Shown: positions 8,831 through 18,090, numbered from the stretch's first letter. The stretch: DNA of 64,000 bases from Marinobacter goseongensis (GCF_023156235.1 NZ_JAKZAI010000003.1:186001-250000), one strand, 5' to 3'. Numbers and translations: made by a program. The notes: generated by a model from the sequence alone, not told the origin.

Positions 8831-8852
8831 CGTTAGCCAGGCATGGCTAACG
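8831..8852 (+). promoter_or_regulatory. 8-bp inverted repeat upstream of the lipase gene
   Basis: CGTTAGCC and GGCTAACG are separated by AGGCAT, ending 26 bases before the lipase start. It could be an operator or a 5'-UTR stem; a sigma-54 type -24/-12 element, used by some Pseudomonas lipase genes, was not found. Confidence 0.4.
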
Positions 8853-8878
8853 ACCGACAAAAACAACAGGAGTCAACC

Positions 8879-9805
8879 ATGCGTAAGTTCCTCACGCTCG
8901 CCGTGATGGCAGGCTTTGTCCTGCTTGCCGCACCCACCCTGAGTATGGCCAGTTACACCCAGACCAAGCACCCCATTGTGCTGGTGCATGGTGTCACCGG
9001 ATTCAACACCATCGGTGGTCTGATCAATTACTTCCATACCGTGCCCTGGAATCTCGAGCGCAGCGGCGCCCGGGTCTATTCCGCCAGCGTGTCGTTCGTG
9101 AACAGCAGCGAACAGCGCGGTCAGCAGCTGGCCAACTACATCAACGGCCTGGGCGTGTCCAAGGTCAACATCATGGCTCACAGCCAGGGTGCCCCCACCT
9201 CGCGGGTGACTGCCTCCCTGATCCCCCACAAGGTTGCGTCGATCACCTCGATCAACGGCGTCAACAAGGGCTCCCGGGTGGCTGATGTGGCTCGCGGCAT
9301 CCTGCCCCCGGGCAGCTACGTGGAAGGGGGTGTCAGTGCCATCGCCAATGCCCTCGGTGATCTGGTGAATGCACTGTCCGATGCCGACAATCCCCAGGAC
9401 GGCGTCGCCGCACTGGAGACCCTGACCACCCGCGGCACCACGCAACTGAATGACGCGCTGGGCTGGAAAGGCGTGAATCGCGACGCCTGCGCTGGCACGA
9501 ATGAGGACGTATGGATCAACGGCAACAAGATCAAGTTCTTCTCCTGGACCGGTACCGCCGTATGGACCAACTGGACCGACATCACCGATCCGTTCCTTGG
9601 CGTCACCACGCTGGCCTTCGGTAACGAAGCCAACGATGGCCTGGTGGGCGAGTGCTCCACCAAGATGGGCAATGTCATCGGCACCCACTATGAAATGAAT
9701 CATGTGGACGCCATCAACCATCTGTTCGGTGCCCGCTCCTGGCGCACTGACCCCATTTCACTGTATCGCAGCCACGCCAACCGCCTGAAGAACCGGGGCC
9801 TCTGA
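8879..9805 (+). CDS. lipA: Secreted triacylglycerol lipase (family I, foldase-dependent)
   Basis: Hydrolyses long-chain acylglycerols outside the cell after Sec export and type II secretion. The 308-residue precursor has a signal peptide (1-24, cleavage after SMA), the oxyanion motif LVHGVTGF (35-42), nucleophile Ser102 in AHSQG, Asp253 in NDGLVG and His276 in NHVDAIN. Cys204 and Cys259 probably form the conserved disulfide. The nucleophile elbow has Ala where most relatives have Gly. The ATG at 8879 follows AGGAG and begins the signal peptide; an in-frame ATG at 8843 would add a charged leader. The dedicated foldase follows 90 bases downstream. Confidence 0.92.
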   Translation: MRKFLTLAVMAGFVLLAAPTLSMASYTQTKHPIVLVHGVTGFNTIGGLINYFHTVPWNLERSGARVYSASVSFVNSSEQRGQQLANYINGLGVSKVNIMAHSQGAPTSRVTASLIPHKVASITSINGVNKGSRVADVARGILPPGSYVEGGVSAIANALGDLVNALSDADNPQDGVAALETLTTRGTTQLNDALGWKGVNRDACAGTNEDVWINGNKIKFFSWTGTAVWTNWTDITDPFLGVTTLAFGNEANDGLVGECSTKMGNVIGTHYEMNHVDAINHLFGARSWRTDPISLYRSHANRLKNRGL

Positions 9806-9839
9806 TACACGCTCACCGGAACGATCGAAACGATTGCGG

Positions 9840-9860
9840 AGCCCCTCACGAAGGGGCTTC
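9840..9860 (+). terminator. Short hairpin between lipase and foldase genes
   Basis: AGCCCCT and AGGGGCT surround CACGA and are followed by TCGTT. The stem is 7 bp with a poor T tract, so it may act as a partial terminator that keeps foldase expression below lipase expression. Confidence 0.45.
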
Positions 9861-9895
9861 GTTGATGGCTGAACCTGCTTATTCAGGACGTTGTT

Positions 9896-10996
9896 ATGCC
9901 ACGAACCACCCCACACACCCTCAAGCGCGCACTTTTACCCCTGGCACTGGTCATCCCGATCGTCGGCGCCAGTATCTGGCTGCTGCAGGCCGAACGTCCC
10001 GCCGGAACGACACCCAGCCATGCCACCGAAACCACGGCGTCCCGAAATACCGTTTCACCGTCGCCCCGGGTGGCGGTGCCACCCGCCAGCGCCAACGACC
10101 GCAACACCCTGGCCCACGCAACACCCCGCAGCCTCGGAGAGAACCCTTACGCCCCCTCGCTCGCAGGTACCGACATTGACGGGCGCCTGCGAGCGGATGC
10201 CGATGGCAATCTGGTGGTCGAACTGGAAACCCGGGATTTCTTTGACTACTTCCTCAACACCATCGGAGAGGTCCCGGCCGAGCGAGCACTGTCCGAGATC
10301 GAGACCCTTGCCTACGGCCACCTGCCCGAGCGCGCCGCCAGACAAGCCATGGCACTGCTGGGTCGCTACCTGGCCTACAAGGATGACATGATGGCCATGG
10401 GCAATCGCAACCTGGACCCTGCCCGTCAGCACGATCCCGCCTATCAACTGGAAACCCTGAAAACCGCCCTGGCAGACCTCAAGGCGCTGCGCAGGCAATC
10501 CTTTTCCGGGCAAACCCATGAGGCGTTTTTTGGTCTGGAGGAGGCCTACGGCGATTACACCCTGGCCAGCCTCGATATCCGGCAACGCCAGGACCTGTCT
10601 GCCGAAGCCAAGGCGGACCTGCAGGTCTGGCATCGCGAACAGCTGCCCGAGGTCATTCGCCGCACGGAGACCCGCATGCTGGCCGAAGGTGAACGTCATC
10701 AACAACGGCAACAGGCCATCGCCAGTGCCGGCTCTGCGAAGCAGGCCGGCGAACGTCTGCGATCCCTGGGTGTCGACGAAGCCCGAATAAACGACGTTGT
10801 TGGTTACCTGGAGGAGCGGGAGCGTTTTGACGACCGGTTTCAGGATTACCAGCGGGCACGGGCGAGCGTCCGCGCCTCCGGCCTGGCCAGTGAAGAGGCG
10901 GCCAGGCAGGAAACCCGCTTGCTGGAAGAATACTTTGCTGATGAACAGACCCGCACCTGGGCACGTCTGCGGGCACTGGACGCTCGTTCGCCATAG
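9896..10996 (+). CDS. lifO: Lipase-specific foldase (Lif)
   Basis: A membrane-anchored steric chaperone that folds the upstream lipase in the periplasm. It has 366 residues: a hydrophobic N-terminal anchor (about 12-31), a Ser/Thr/Pro-rich linker (35-90), then the mini-domain with the diagnostic RxxFDY motif as RDFFDYFLN at 113-121, and a long helical scaffold ending in EEYFADEQTRTWARL. It is named LipB, LimA or LifO in different genera. The start ATG follows AGGACGTT. Location directly behind the lipase gene confirms the pairing. Confidence 0.93.
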   Translation: MPRTTPHTLKRALLPLALVIPIVGASIWLLQAERPAGTTPSHATETTASRNTVSPSPRVAVPPASANDRNTLAHATPRSLGENPYAPSLAGTDIDGRLRADADGNLVVELETRDFFDYFLNTIGEVPAERALSEIETLAYGHLPERAARQAMALLGRYLAYKDDMMAMGNRNLDPARQHDPAYQLETLKTALADLKALRRQSFSGQTHEAFFGLEEAYGDYTLASLDIRQRQDLSAEAKADLQVWHREQLPEVIRRTETRMLAEGERHQQRQQAIASAGSAKQAGERLRSLGVDEARINDVVGYLEERERFDDRFQDYQRARASVRASGLASEEAARQETRLLEEYFADEQTRTWARLRALDARSP

Positions 10997-11075
10997 TGTG
11001 CAGTGTTCCCGCACCCCGGCGCGCTGACAAGGGTACACTCCCACAGAGTCCCCCGTTAACAGCAGGCGAACCGCA

Positions 11076-12854
11076 ATGAACATGGCCCAGCTGCAGCAAC
11101 AGATCGAAACCGGATTCTGGCGTTTACGTTTCAGCCCGGAGCTGGAACAGCGCTATCGCAGGGTAAGAAACGAGGGCATCCGGGTCCGCGCCAGGCTGGT
11201 TTCGGCCAGTGCCCTGTTGCTGTTTCTTATCTACGCAATGCTGGATTCCACCATGCTGCCGGCAAGCATTGCGGAGGACACCGTCAGGGTGCGCCTGCTG
11301 GTGACCTGCCCGGTGATCGCGGTGGTGTGGTGGCTGTCCTACACCCGCATTCCCCCTGCCATGTTCGCCAGACTCTACATTGGCGCCTACCTGGTCGGTG
11401 GATTGAGCGTTGTGATCATCATTGCCCTTGCCCGCATACAGCAGCATCCGCTGCCTTATGAGGGCATCTTGCTAATGCTGATGTTCGGTTACTTCGTGAT
11501 GGGCATTCCCTTTCGCAGCGTGTCACTGGTGTCACTGCTGGTGTTGGTGGCCTACCTGTCGGTCGAGTACGCCACCGGGATGACCGGTCAGCAATTGCTG
11601 ATCAACGGCTTCTTCATCGCCACCGCCAATGTGATAGGTATGGTCGGCTCCTGGCTCAGTGAACACCGCCAACGGGCCCACTTCCTCGACCGCCAGATGC
11701 TGGAGTTGTCACGACGGCAGGCCGAGCTGGAAAGCCAGCGGAAAACCCGGCTGATCACCGTTGCCAGCCACGATCTTCGCCAGCCCCTGAATGTGATCAG
11801 CCTGATTCTTGAGCACCTTGACGGTGACGGTCTGCCACCAAAACCGGCCAGTCTGGTGACGAAGCTGAAGGCATCGGTCGGGCACTTCAACGGTTTGCTG
11901 GCGTCCGTCCTGGATATTTCCCGTATTCAGGAAGGCATGGTGACGCCGGAAAAACGCTCGCTGGATCTCCGGCCGACCCTGGAACAGATCCGGGAAACCT
12001 GCGGCGAACAGGCGCGGCACCTGGGTGTTATCCTCAACCTGTCGCCGGCCGCAGAGGCCATGGCGGTGGTGGCCGATCCCCAGTTACTTTACCGCATCCT
12101 GCAGAATCTGGTGGTCAATGCGCTCGAGCACAGTGGCGCTGAGCGTATTGACCTGACCACCCGACGCGAGGCCGGTCAGGTGCGGATCGAGGTCCGCGAT
12201 AACGGCCGGGGCATGGATCCGGCCGGTGAAAGTCACGCTTTCGATCCGTTCTACCGCCACCACGCCGGCAACGCCCCCCACCCGGGACTGGGCCTGGGTC
12301 TGGCCATTGTCCGGGAGCTATCGCTGCTGATGAACGGGCACTGTGGTGTCCGCTCGGTGGCCGGCCAGGGTTCGTGTTTCTGGATCAGGTTGCCGGCGGC
12401 CTCGACGCCCCGGGTAGCCGCTCTTCCGGACAGCACGGCACTGGCCACCGAAGAAGGCAGCCATCCGTTTGTGGTGGTGGAGGATCATGACGAAGCGCGA
12501 CACTGGGTCTGTGAAACCCTGAGACATTGGGGCTATGCCACCCGGGGTTTTGCCACGGCTGAGGATGCCCTGGTGGCCACCCGCGAGAGCACAGGCGCCA
12601 TTCTGGTCACCGACCTGCACCTGCCCGGTATGTCAGGTCGCACCCTGCTCAGCCGACTGAGTGAACGTGGCACCGCCGTCGGTGGTATCCTGATGACCGC
12701 CGATACCGCCCTGCCGCAAGGCTACGATGCAGAGCACCATCTGTGGGTGCTGCACAAACCGTTGTTACCCATGCGACTGCGAGCGGCTATTTCACAGCTC
12801 ACCCGCTACCGCCCCGAGGCGGTCAGATCAGTCCCAGCGACCGCGCCTGAGTGA
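11076..12854 (+). CDS. Hybrid sensor histidine kinase with C-terminal receiver
   Basis: A 592-residue inner-membrane kinase. About six hydrophobic segments span residues 40-195 with no large periplasmic domain, so the signal is probably sensed in or at the membrane. The HisKA box ASHDLRQPLN contains the phospho-accepting His232, followed by the ATPase N box (Asn348), DNGRG (376-380) and GLGLGLAIV (404-412). The receiver at about 464-575 has ED acidic residues at its N-terminus and phospho-acceptor Asp513 in VTDLHLPG. It converges on, and overlaps by 32 bases, the LuxR-type regulator at 12823-13485, which may be its output partner. The signal is unknown. Confidence 0.9.
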   Translation: MNMAQLQQQIETGFWRLRFSPELEQRYRRVRNEGIRVRARLVSASALLLFLIYAMLDSTMLPASIAEDTVRVRLLVTCPVIAVVWWLSYTRIPPAMFARLYIGAYLVGGLSVVIIIALARIQQHPLPYEGILLMLMFGYFVMGIPFRSVSLVSLLVLVAYLSVEYATGMTGQQLLINGFFIATANVIGMVGSWLSEHRQRAHFLDRQMLELSRRQAELESQRKTRLITVASHDLRQPLNVISLILEHLDGDGLPPKPASLVTKLKASVGHFNGLLASVLDISRIQEGMVTPEKRSLDLRPTLEQIRETCGEQARHLGVILNLSPAAEAMAVVADPQLLYRILQNLVVNALEHSGAERIDLTTRREAGQVRIEVRDNGRGMDPAGESHAFDPFYRHHAGNAPHPGLGLGLAIVRELSLLMNGHCGVRSVAGQGSCFWIRLPAASTPRVAALPDSTALATEEGSHPFVVVEDHDEARHWVCETLRHWGYATRGFATAEDALVATRESTGAILVTDLHLPGMSGRTLLSRLSERGTAVGGILMTADTALPQGYDAEHHLWVLHKPLLPMRLRAAISQLTRYRPEAVRSVPATAPE

Positions 12855-13485
12855 CGCACTCGGTGCGGTTATGCACCCCGAGGTGAGCAAATATCGCTTT
12901 CAGATGGGTTTTAACCGTGTGCTCGGTCAGGTCCAGAGCCTGGCAAATGCGTTTGTTGGGCAGGCCTTCCGCCAACAGCGCCAGCACTTCCAGTTGCCGT
13001 GGCGTCAGATGCTCCGGTACCCGGGACGGCACCTGCAAGGTGGGGTAATACAGCAGCCCTTCTCCGACACACTGCAACATTCGCATCAGGCTTTTGCGGC
13101 CTGAGGATTTGGGCAGAAAGCCAACGGCACCGGCGGCTCGGGCAGCCCGCACCGAAGTCTCGTCCTCGCGGCTGGAGATCACCACCACCGGCACGGGCAA
13201 ACCCAGACGCTCCAGCTCGGCAAACAGCGACAGGCCAGCCTCCCCCTGCAGCGCCAGGTCCAACAGCACCATGGACGTTTCCGAGTGGGCCAGAAGATCG
13301 GCCACGGCCTCCGCTACCGAGCCCGCCACAGCCACCTCACTGACCAGCCCGTCCTGCTCCAGAATGGCGCTGAGGCCTAGCAGGAAAAACGGATGATCAT
13401 CCACCATCAGCACCCTCGCAAGGGGCAGGCAGCTATTGGCCGACGTAGACGCCCGGGCTGTATCCCCGACCGGTCTGGTTTCCAT
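12823..13485 (-). CDS. LuxR/NarL-family response regulator
   Basis: A 220-residue two-domain regulator. The receiver domain (about 23-140) has the acidic pair Asp29/Asp30, phospho-acceptor Asp76 and the conserved Lys in GFLPKSS. The DNA-binding domain (about 155-220) has LTPRQLEVLALLAEGLPNK and LTEHTVKTHLKAIFAHLGV, the LuxR helix-turn-helix. It most likely binds DNA after phosphorylation by the neighbouring hybrid kinase. The gene is read opposite to the kinase and overlaps its 3' end by 32 bases. Targets are not evident. Confidence 0.9.
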   Translation of the reverse strand: METRPVGDTARASTSANSCLPLARVLMVDDHPFFLLGLSAILEQDGLVSEVAVAGSVAEAVADLLAHSETSMVLLDLALQGEAGLSLFAELERLGLPVPVVVISSREDETSVRAARAAGAVGFLPKSSGRKSLMRMLQCVGEGLLYYPTLQVPSRVPEHLTPRQLEVLALLAEGLPNKRICQALDLTEHTVKTHLKAIFAHLGVHNRTECVTQARSLGLI

Positions 13486-13718
13486 AACGGACTCCGCAAC
13501 GTGTCTGTTGTTGTTAATGCGGTTGCCAACACTATACGGCCAGGATCTGAAACCGACCGGTTGCTACTTAACAAATTGTGCAATTTCCGGTCACCACCCC
13601 GAATCCTCAAGAATAACCGCCGCCTGGAACTTCGGCAATCACCTATGATCCGCACCACCACGGAAGCCGGTGAGGCTCCTATACTGCCGGTAACACCCGC
13701 TACCAACAGATCGGACCT

Positions 13719-15014
13719 ATGAACATTCACACGGACCACCGCTACGCGATCAACCTGAACGTGCGGGGCATACAGCCCTCCGCCACCCTGCGCATCAACG
13801 AGCTCAGCAATCAGCTCCGCTCCGAGGGCCGGGACATCATCAAGCTGGGCCTGGGGCAATCACCCTTCCCGGTTCCCGACCGCGTGGTGGCGGCACTGCA
13901 GCAGCATGCCCATGAAAAAGATTATCTGCCGGTGAAGGGCCTGAAAGCCCTGCGGGAGTCCATCGCCGGTTACATCAACCGGGGCGAGCGCATGCGCTGC
14001 ACCTGGGAAGACGTGCTGATTGGCCCCGGCTCCAAAGAACTGCTGTTCATCCTGCAACTGGCCTACTACGGCGATTTGCTGATTCCCCGACCAAGCTGGG
14101 TATCCTACGCACCCCAGGCCCGCATCATCGGCCGCTCGGTGCACTGGCTGCCCACCCACGCAGAGAACAACTGGCAGCTGACAGCGGAAGAACTGGACAT
14201 CATCTGCCGCGATGATCCGTCACGCCCGCGTATCCTGATTCTGAACTACCCGTCCAACCCCACCGGCTGCACCTATGCCGATGACCAGCTGCTGGCCATC
14301 GCCAACGTGGCGCGCAAGTACAAACTGATCCTGCTGTCGGACGAAATCTATGGCGAGGTGCACTTCGAGGGCACACACAAATCGATTGCCCGCTATTACC
14401 CGGAAGGCACCATCATCAGTACCGGTCTGAGCAAATGGGCCGGTGCCGGCGGCTGGCGCCTGGGCACCTTTATCTTTCCACCCGAGTTGCGCCCGCTGCA
14501 GGACGCCATGGCCATCATTGCCAGCGAGACCTACACCGCCACCAGCGCACCGATCCAGTACGCTGCCATCGCCGCCTTCGACGGCGGCGACGACATGGAC
14601 GAGTATCTGACGCAGTCACGCCGGGTGCTGAAAGTGGTGGGCGAATACATGCACCGCCGCCTCACGGAGATGGGCGCGGTGGTACAGAAACCGGAGGGGG
14701 CCTTCTACTTGTTCCCGGACTTCAACAGCTTCCGCGACGCGCTGGCCAACAAGGACATCAAGACCAGCCAGGCCCTCTGCCAGGCCCTGCTGGAAAACAC
14801 CGGGGTGGCCATACTGCCGGCCAGTGATTTCGGGTTTGTGCCGGATCACCTGGCGGCGCGGCTGGCGTTCGTGGATTTCGACGGCGCCGGCTCGCTGAAA
14901 CTGGCTGCCGGTGATTACGCCGGGCAGGCACTGGACGACAACTTCGTCAAACAGGCCTGCCCACGCCTGGTGCTGGCCATGGACAAGATGGAGCAGTGGC
15001 TGAACAGCCTGTAA
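13719..15014 (+). CDS. Pyridoxal-phosphate aminotransferase, class I/II
   Basis: A 431-residue fold-type I aminotransferase of the aspartate-aminotransferase kind. NYPSNPTG (176-183), SDEIYG (207-212) and the Schiff-base Lys239 in STGLSKWAGAGGWRLG are all present. It transfers amino groups between amino and oxo acids using PLP; the substrate cannot be assigned, and aspartate or an aromatic or branched substrate are possible. It is a stand-alone gene with the inositol-phosphatase-like gene 57 bases downstream on the same strand. Confidence 0.88.
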   Translation: MNIHTDHRYAINLNVRGIQPSATLRINELSNQLRSEGRDIIKLGLGQSPFPVPDRVVAALQQHAHEKDYLPVKGLKALRESIAGYINRGERMRCTWEDVLIGPGSKELLFILQLAYYGDLLIPRPSWVSYAPQARIIGRSVHWLPTHAENNWQLTAEELDIICRDDPSRPRILILNYPSNPTGCTYADDQLLAIANVARKYKLILLSDEIYGEVHFEGTHKSIARYYPEGTIISTGLSKWAGAGGWRLGTFIFPPELRPLQDAMAIIASETYTATSAPIQYAAIAAFDGGDDMDEYLTQSRRVLKVVGEYMHRRLTEMGAVVQKPEGAFYLFPDFNSFRDALANKDIKTSQALCQALLENTGVAILPASDFGFVPDHLAARLAFVDFDGAGSLKLAAGDYAGQALDDNFVKQACPRLVLAMDKMEQWLNSL

Positions 15015-15071
15015 GCCCGTCGTGGTAGACTGGCGCCCTCTCTCTTCTCCAGAGCCAGCCAAGGGGGCGCC

Positions 15072-15896
15072 ATGTCAGACTCTTTATCGTTACGGGACAT
15101 CACGGATTTCACCGAACAACTTGCACGAGAAGCCGGTAAGCTGATTTGTCACGAACGTGACCACAACACTCTGCGTACCGACTACAAACAGCAGACCGAG
15201 CTGGTTACCCATGCTGATGTGATGGCCGACGAATTCATCACCGCCGCTATTCGCAAACGTTTCCCTGACCACCGTATCCTATCCGAAGAAACCGCGCCGG
15301 ACCTGAGTCAGGCAGAGGAGCTGGACACCCCCTTGTGGATCATCGACCCCATCGACGGCACGGTAAACTATGCCTATGGCCACCCGCAGGTGGCGGTGTC
15401 GATCGCCTACGCCGAGAAAGGCTGCGTCCAGGTGGGCGTGGTGCACGCGCCATTTACTGGCGAAACCTTCCGCGCCACCAAAGGTGACGGCGCCACCCTC
15501 AACGGCGAGCCTATCCAGCACAGCGACGCCACAGTGCCTCGGGATTCGCTCTTCGCCACCGGTTTCCCCTACACCAAAGACAGCCTGGAACCGCTGATCC
15601 GGCGTCTGGACGCCATGATCCACCAGTGCCGTGATCTGCGCCGCATCGGCTCCGCCGCCCTCGATATTTGCTGGGTGGCCTGCGGCCGGCTGGACATCTA
15701 CTACGAAAACGTCAGCCCCTGGGATTTTGCCGCCGCCCGGCTTATCGCCCTGGAAGCTGGCGCCACCGCCGGTCACTTCGGTGATGTGCCCGACGGCTAT
15801 CCGGCCGACCTGTACGGTCGGGACATTCTGATTTCCGCTCCGGCGGTATGGGAGCCAGTGCGCAGGATTCTTCGCTCTGCTTCGGGGTATGACTGA
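15072..15896 (+). CDS. Inositol-monophosphatase family phosphatase
   Basis: A 274-residue Mg-dependent phosphatase. Metal ligands appear as EE at 72-73, DPIDGTVNY at 92-100 and WDFAAARLIALEAG near 216-230. The family includes SuhB, CysQ, HisN and archaeal-type fructose bisphosphatases; sequence alone does not choose between them. SuhB is usually encoded elsewhere, beside secDF or iscR genes, so this is probably a paralogue. The ATG follows AAGGGGGCGCC. It stops 3 bases before the convergent slmA. Confidence 0.85.
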   Translation: MSDSLSLRDITDFTEQLAREAGKLICHERDHNTLRTDYKQQTELVTHADVMADEFITAAIRKRFPDHRILSEETAPDLSQAEELDTPLWIIDPIDGTVNYAYGHPQVAVSIAYAEKGCVQVGVVHAPFTGETFRATKGDGATLNGEPIQHSDATVPRDSLFATGFPYTKDSLEPLIRRLDAMIHQCRDLRRIGSAALDICWVACGRLDIYYENVSPWDFAAARLIALEAGATAGHFGDVPDGYPADLYGRDILISAPAVWEPVRRILRSASGYD

Positions 15897-15899
15897 AGC

Positions 15900-16487
15900 T
15901 CAGCCCCAGACGCCCTCGGAAACCAACCCCCAATTTTCTTCAAAATCAGTGGTCGGCTTGCGGGAAAACGACGAGCGCACAAAGCGCTGAATCCGCCCTT
16001 CCAGGTAGACCAGCACGAAATCCGCGCCGCGATTGGCGCTGGTGCGGGGCCGCAGGCCCTGGCGGATTTCGCCTTCCTTGAGGATCTGACGGATCTGGGT
16101 TTCCAGGCGTTCGAAGAACTGGGACGCACGCTTGCGCAACGCCTCGTTTTCGCCCATCAGGGCGTCGCCGGTAAGCACGCAACAGAGGCCCGGATTGCGC
16201 TCGGCGAACACCAGCACCAGATTGACCAGCTGCTGCAGCCGCACGCGGGCGTCTCCCTGATCCTGCAGAATGACCTGACATCGACTGAACACCGCGTCGT
16301 CCGCGAAGTCGATCAGCGCCTCGAACATTTTGCGTTTACTGGGGAAATGGCGGTACAGCGCCGCCTCGGTAACGCCTACGGATTTGGCCAACCCGGCGGT
16401 GGTGATGCGAGCGCCGGGATCGGCTTCCAGCAGCTCCACCAACGCGTGCAGGATGGCCTCCCGACGACTGGGTTTCGGATCGGTCAT
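15900..16487 (-). CDS. slmA: Nucleoid occlusion factor SlmA (TetR family)
   Basis: A 195-residue DNA-binding protein that, bound to chromosomal SBS sites, blocks FtsZ ring assembly over the nucleoid. The N-terminal helix-turn-helix reads ITTAGLAKSVGVTEAALYRHFPSKRKMFEALIDF, matching SlmA. The middle NPGLCCVLTGDALMGENEAL and the C-terminal LVYLEGRIQRFVRS are also characteristic. In enterobacteria slmA lies by dut and coaBC; here it has moved about 45 kb away, behind thiG on the same strand with a 99-base gap. Confidence 0.92.
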   Translation of the reverse strand: MTDPKPSRREAILHALVELLEADPGARITTAGLAKSVGVTEAALYRHFPSKRKMFEALIDFADDAVFSRCQVILQDQGDARVRLQQLVNLVLVFAERNPGLCCVLTGDALMGENEALRKRASQFFERLETQIRQILKEGEIRQGLRPRTSANRGADFVLVYLEGRIQRFVRSSFSRKPTTDFEENWGLVSEGVWG

Positions 16488-16586
16488 GACAGGACTTCAG
16501 CGCTCTGTATCGGAGTTATTATCGGGGCCGGTCTTTAACGCCGGCGCTCTCAGGTTTTTCAGCTGTGTACCGGATTGTTCACTAAA

Positions 16587-17396
16587 TCAGAAAAAAGTGC
16601 CATCAATGGGCGACGAGGCGCTGGCGTACAGCTTCTTCGGCATACGGCCGGCGAGATAGGCCTCGCGACCGGCTTCCACCCCCAACCGCATGGCATGGGC
16701 CATCTTGATGGGATCCCGGGCCTGGGCGATGGCGGTGTTCATCAGTACGCCGTCACACCCCAGTTCCATAGCGAGGGTGGCGTCCGATGCGGTGCCCACC
16801 CCGGCATCTACCAGCACCGGCACCCTGGCGTTTTCCACAATCAGCCGAATGTTGTAGCGGTTCTGGATGCCCAGACCGGAGCCGATAGGCGCACCCAGTG
16901 GCATGATGGCGATACAGCCCATGTCTTCCAGGCGCTTGGCCAGCAGCGGGTCGTCGGAGCAATACACCATCACCTTGAAACCGTCTTTGATGAGTTCTTC
17001 GGCGGCCACCAGCGTTTCGGTCATGTTCGGGTAAAGGGTTTTCTCCTCGCCAAGAACCTCCAGTTTCACCAGATCGTGGCCGTCCAGCAGCTCACGGGCC
17101 AGCTTGCAGGTGCGCACGGCGTCTTTGGCGGTGTAGCAGCCGGCGGTGTTGGGCAGAATGGTGTAGGTGTCCGGGGAGATCACATCGAGCAGGTTGGGCT
17201 CGTCCGGGTTCTGACCGAGGTTGGTGCGCCGCACCGCTACGGTGACAATTTCCGCGCCGCTGGCCTCGATGGCGTGGCCGGTTTCCATCAGGTCACGATA
17301 TTTGCCGGTACCCACCAGCAGGCGTGACTGATACACACGGCCTGCGAGTTCAAGTGGCTTGTCTTCCGGGAGCTGGATTGTCGCTTGTTCGCTCAT
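16587..17396 (-). CDS. thiG: Thiazole synthase ThiG
   Basis: Forms the thiazole phosphate of thiamine from 1-deoxyxylulose 5-phosphate, dehydroglycine and ThiS thiocarboxylate. The 269-residue TIM barrel has the Schiff-base Lys111 in LVKLEVLG, the [23 protein letters not shown] loop region and the phosphate site GVGTASDA. thiS lies 69 bases upstream on the same strand. No thiF, thiH or thiO is nearby, and no TPP riboswitch is seen. Confidence 0.95.
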   Translation of the reverse strand: MSEQATIQLPEDKPLELAGRVYQSRLLVGTGKYRDLMETGHAIEASGAEIVTVAVRRTNLGQNPDEPNLLDVISPDTYTILPNTAGCYTAKDAVRTCKLARELLDGHDLVKLEVLGEEKTLYPNMTETLVAAEELIKDGFKVMVYCSDDPLLAKRLEDMGCIAIMPLGAPIGSGLGIQNRYNIRLIVENARVPVLVDAGVGTASDATLAMELGCDGVLMNTAIAQARDPIKMAHAMRLGVEAGREAYLAGRMPKKLYASASSPIDGTFF

Positions 17397-17465
17397 AACC
17401 TTCCTGAGACTGAATGGAGTGATGAATAGGGTGGTGTCGGCCGGGCGGACCGACTCGGGGCGGCG

Positions 17466-17666
17466 TCAGCCGCCACCGATGGCATGGACCACTTCAACCC
17501 GGTCGCCGTCGTTCAGGCGGAAGTCCGGATGCTGGCTGCGGGGCACAATGTCTTCGTTGACCTCTACCGCCAGTCGTTTGCCTGTCAGCGCCATATGTTC
17601 TATCAGATCGGCGAGGGTTGCCTGAGCGGGCAGCTCCACACCATCGCCATTTACTTGCACCTGCAT
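17466..17666 (-). CDS. thiS: Sulfur carrier protein ThiS
   Basis: A 66-residue ubiquitin-fold sulfur carrier ending in Gly-Gly-Gly, the C-terminus that ThiF adenylates and that becomes a thiocarboxylate for ThiG. Conserved VNGDGVELPAQATLADLIEHM and DRVEVVHAIGGG are seen. A strong AGAGGTAAAC site precedes the ATG. It lies 19 bases after the DUF423 gene and is the seventh gene of the lptD run. Confidence 0.93.
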   Translation of the reverse strand: MQVQVNGDGVELPAQATLADLIEHMALTGKRLAVEVNEDIVPRSQHPDFRLNDGDRVEVVHAIGGG

Positions 17667-17685
17667 GTTTACCTCTGTGCGTTGT

Positions 17686-18090
17686 CTAATCAGCGCGCGG
17701 GCACTTCAGGCCAGCCGCCAGAACCAGGGCCCAGCCCACCATGAAGCAGACACCGCCGATCGGAGTGATCGGTCCGATCCAGCGCAGCTCGGTCAGCACC
17801 AGCAGGTAAAGGCTACCACTGAACATCAGGATACCGGCGAGGAAAAAACCGGCGGCCAGCTTCAGCAACCGGCGGTGTAAACCGAACCCGGCCAGCAGGG
17901 CAATCAGAATCAGGCCGATGGCATGATATACCTGATAGGTGACGGCGGTCTGGAAAACTTCAAGGGCCCGCGCGCTTACCACTGACCGCAAGCCGTGGGC
18001 ACCGAAGGCGCCCGCCATCACCGCCAGCATTGCAAAAAAGGCGCCGAGCACCAACGGAGCGCGCAACACCTCTACGTTATTAACAGTCAC
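17686..18090 (-). CDS. DUF423 family membrane protein
   Basis: A 134-residue protein with four hydrophobic segments and the family pattern GAFGAHGLR near residues 28-36, FQTAVTYQVYHAIGLI, and ITPIGGVCFMVGWALV. The family (YgdD-like) is widespread and uncharacterised. The start codon is GTG at 18090 and overlaps the end of apaH by 11 bases, so it is co-transcribed and probably translationally coupled. Confidence 0.85.
   Translation of the reverse strand: MTVNNVEVLRAPLVLGAFFAMLAVMAGAFGAHGLRSVVSARALEVFQTAVTYQVYHAIGLILIALLAGFGLHRRLLKLAAGFFLAGILMFSGSLYLLVLTELRWIGPITPIGGVCFMVGWALVLAAGLKCPRAD

Noticed and set aside
15900-17666. TPP riboswitch for thiS-thiG
   Set aside because: The genes sit inside a same-strand run with only 19 bases before thiS, and no THI-box-like conserved sequence is visible.
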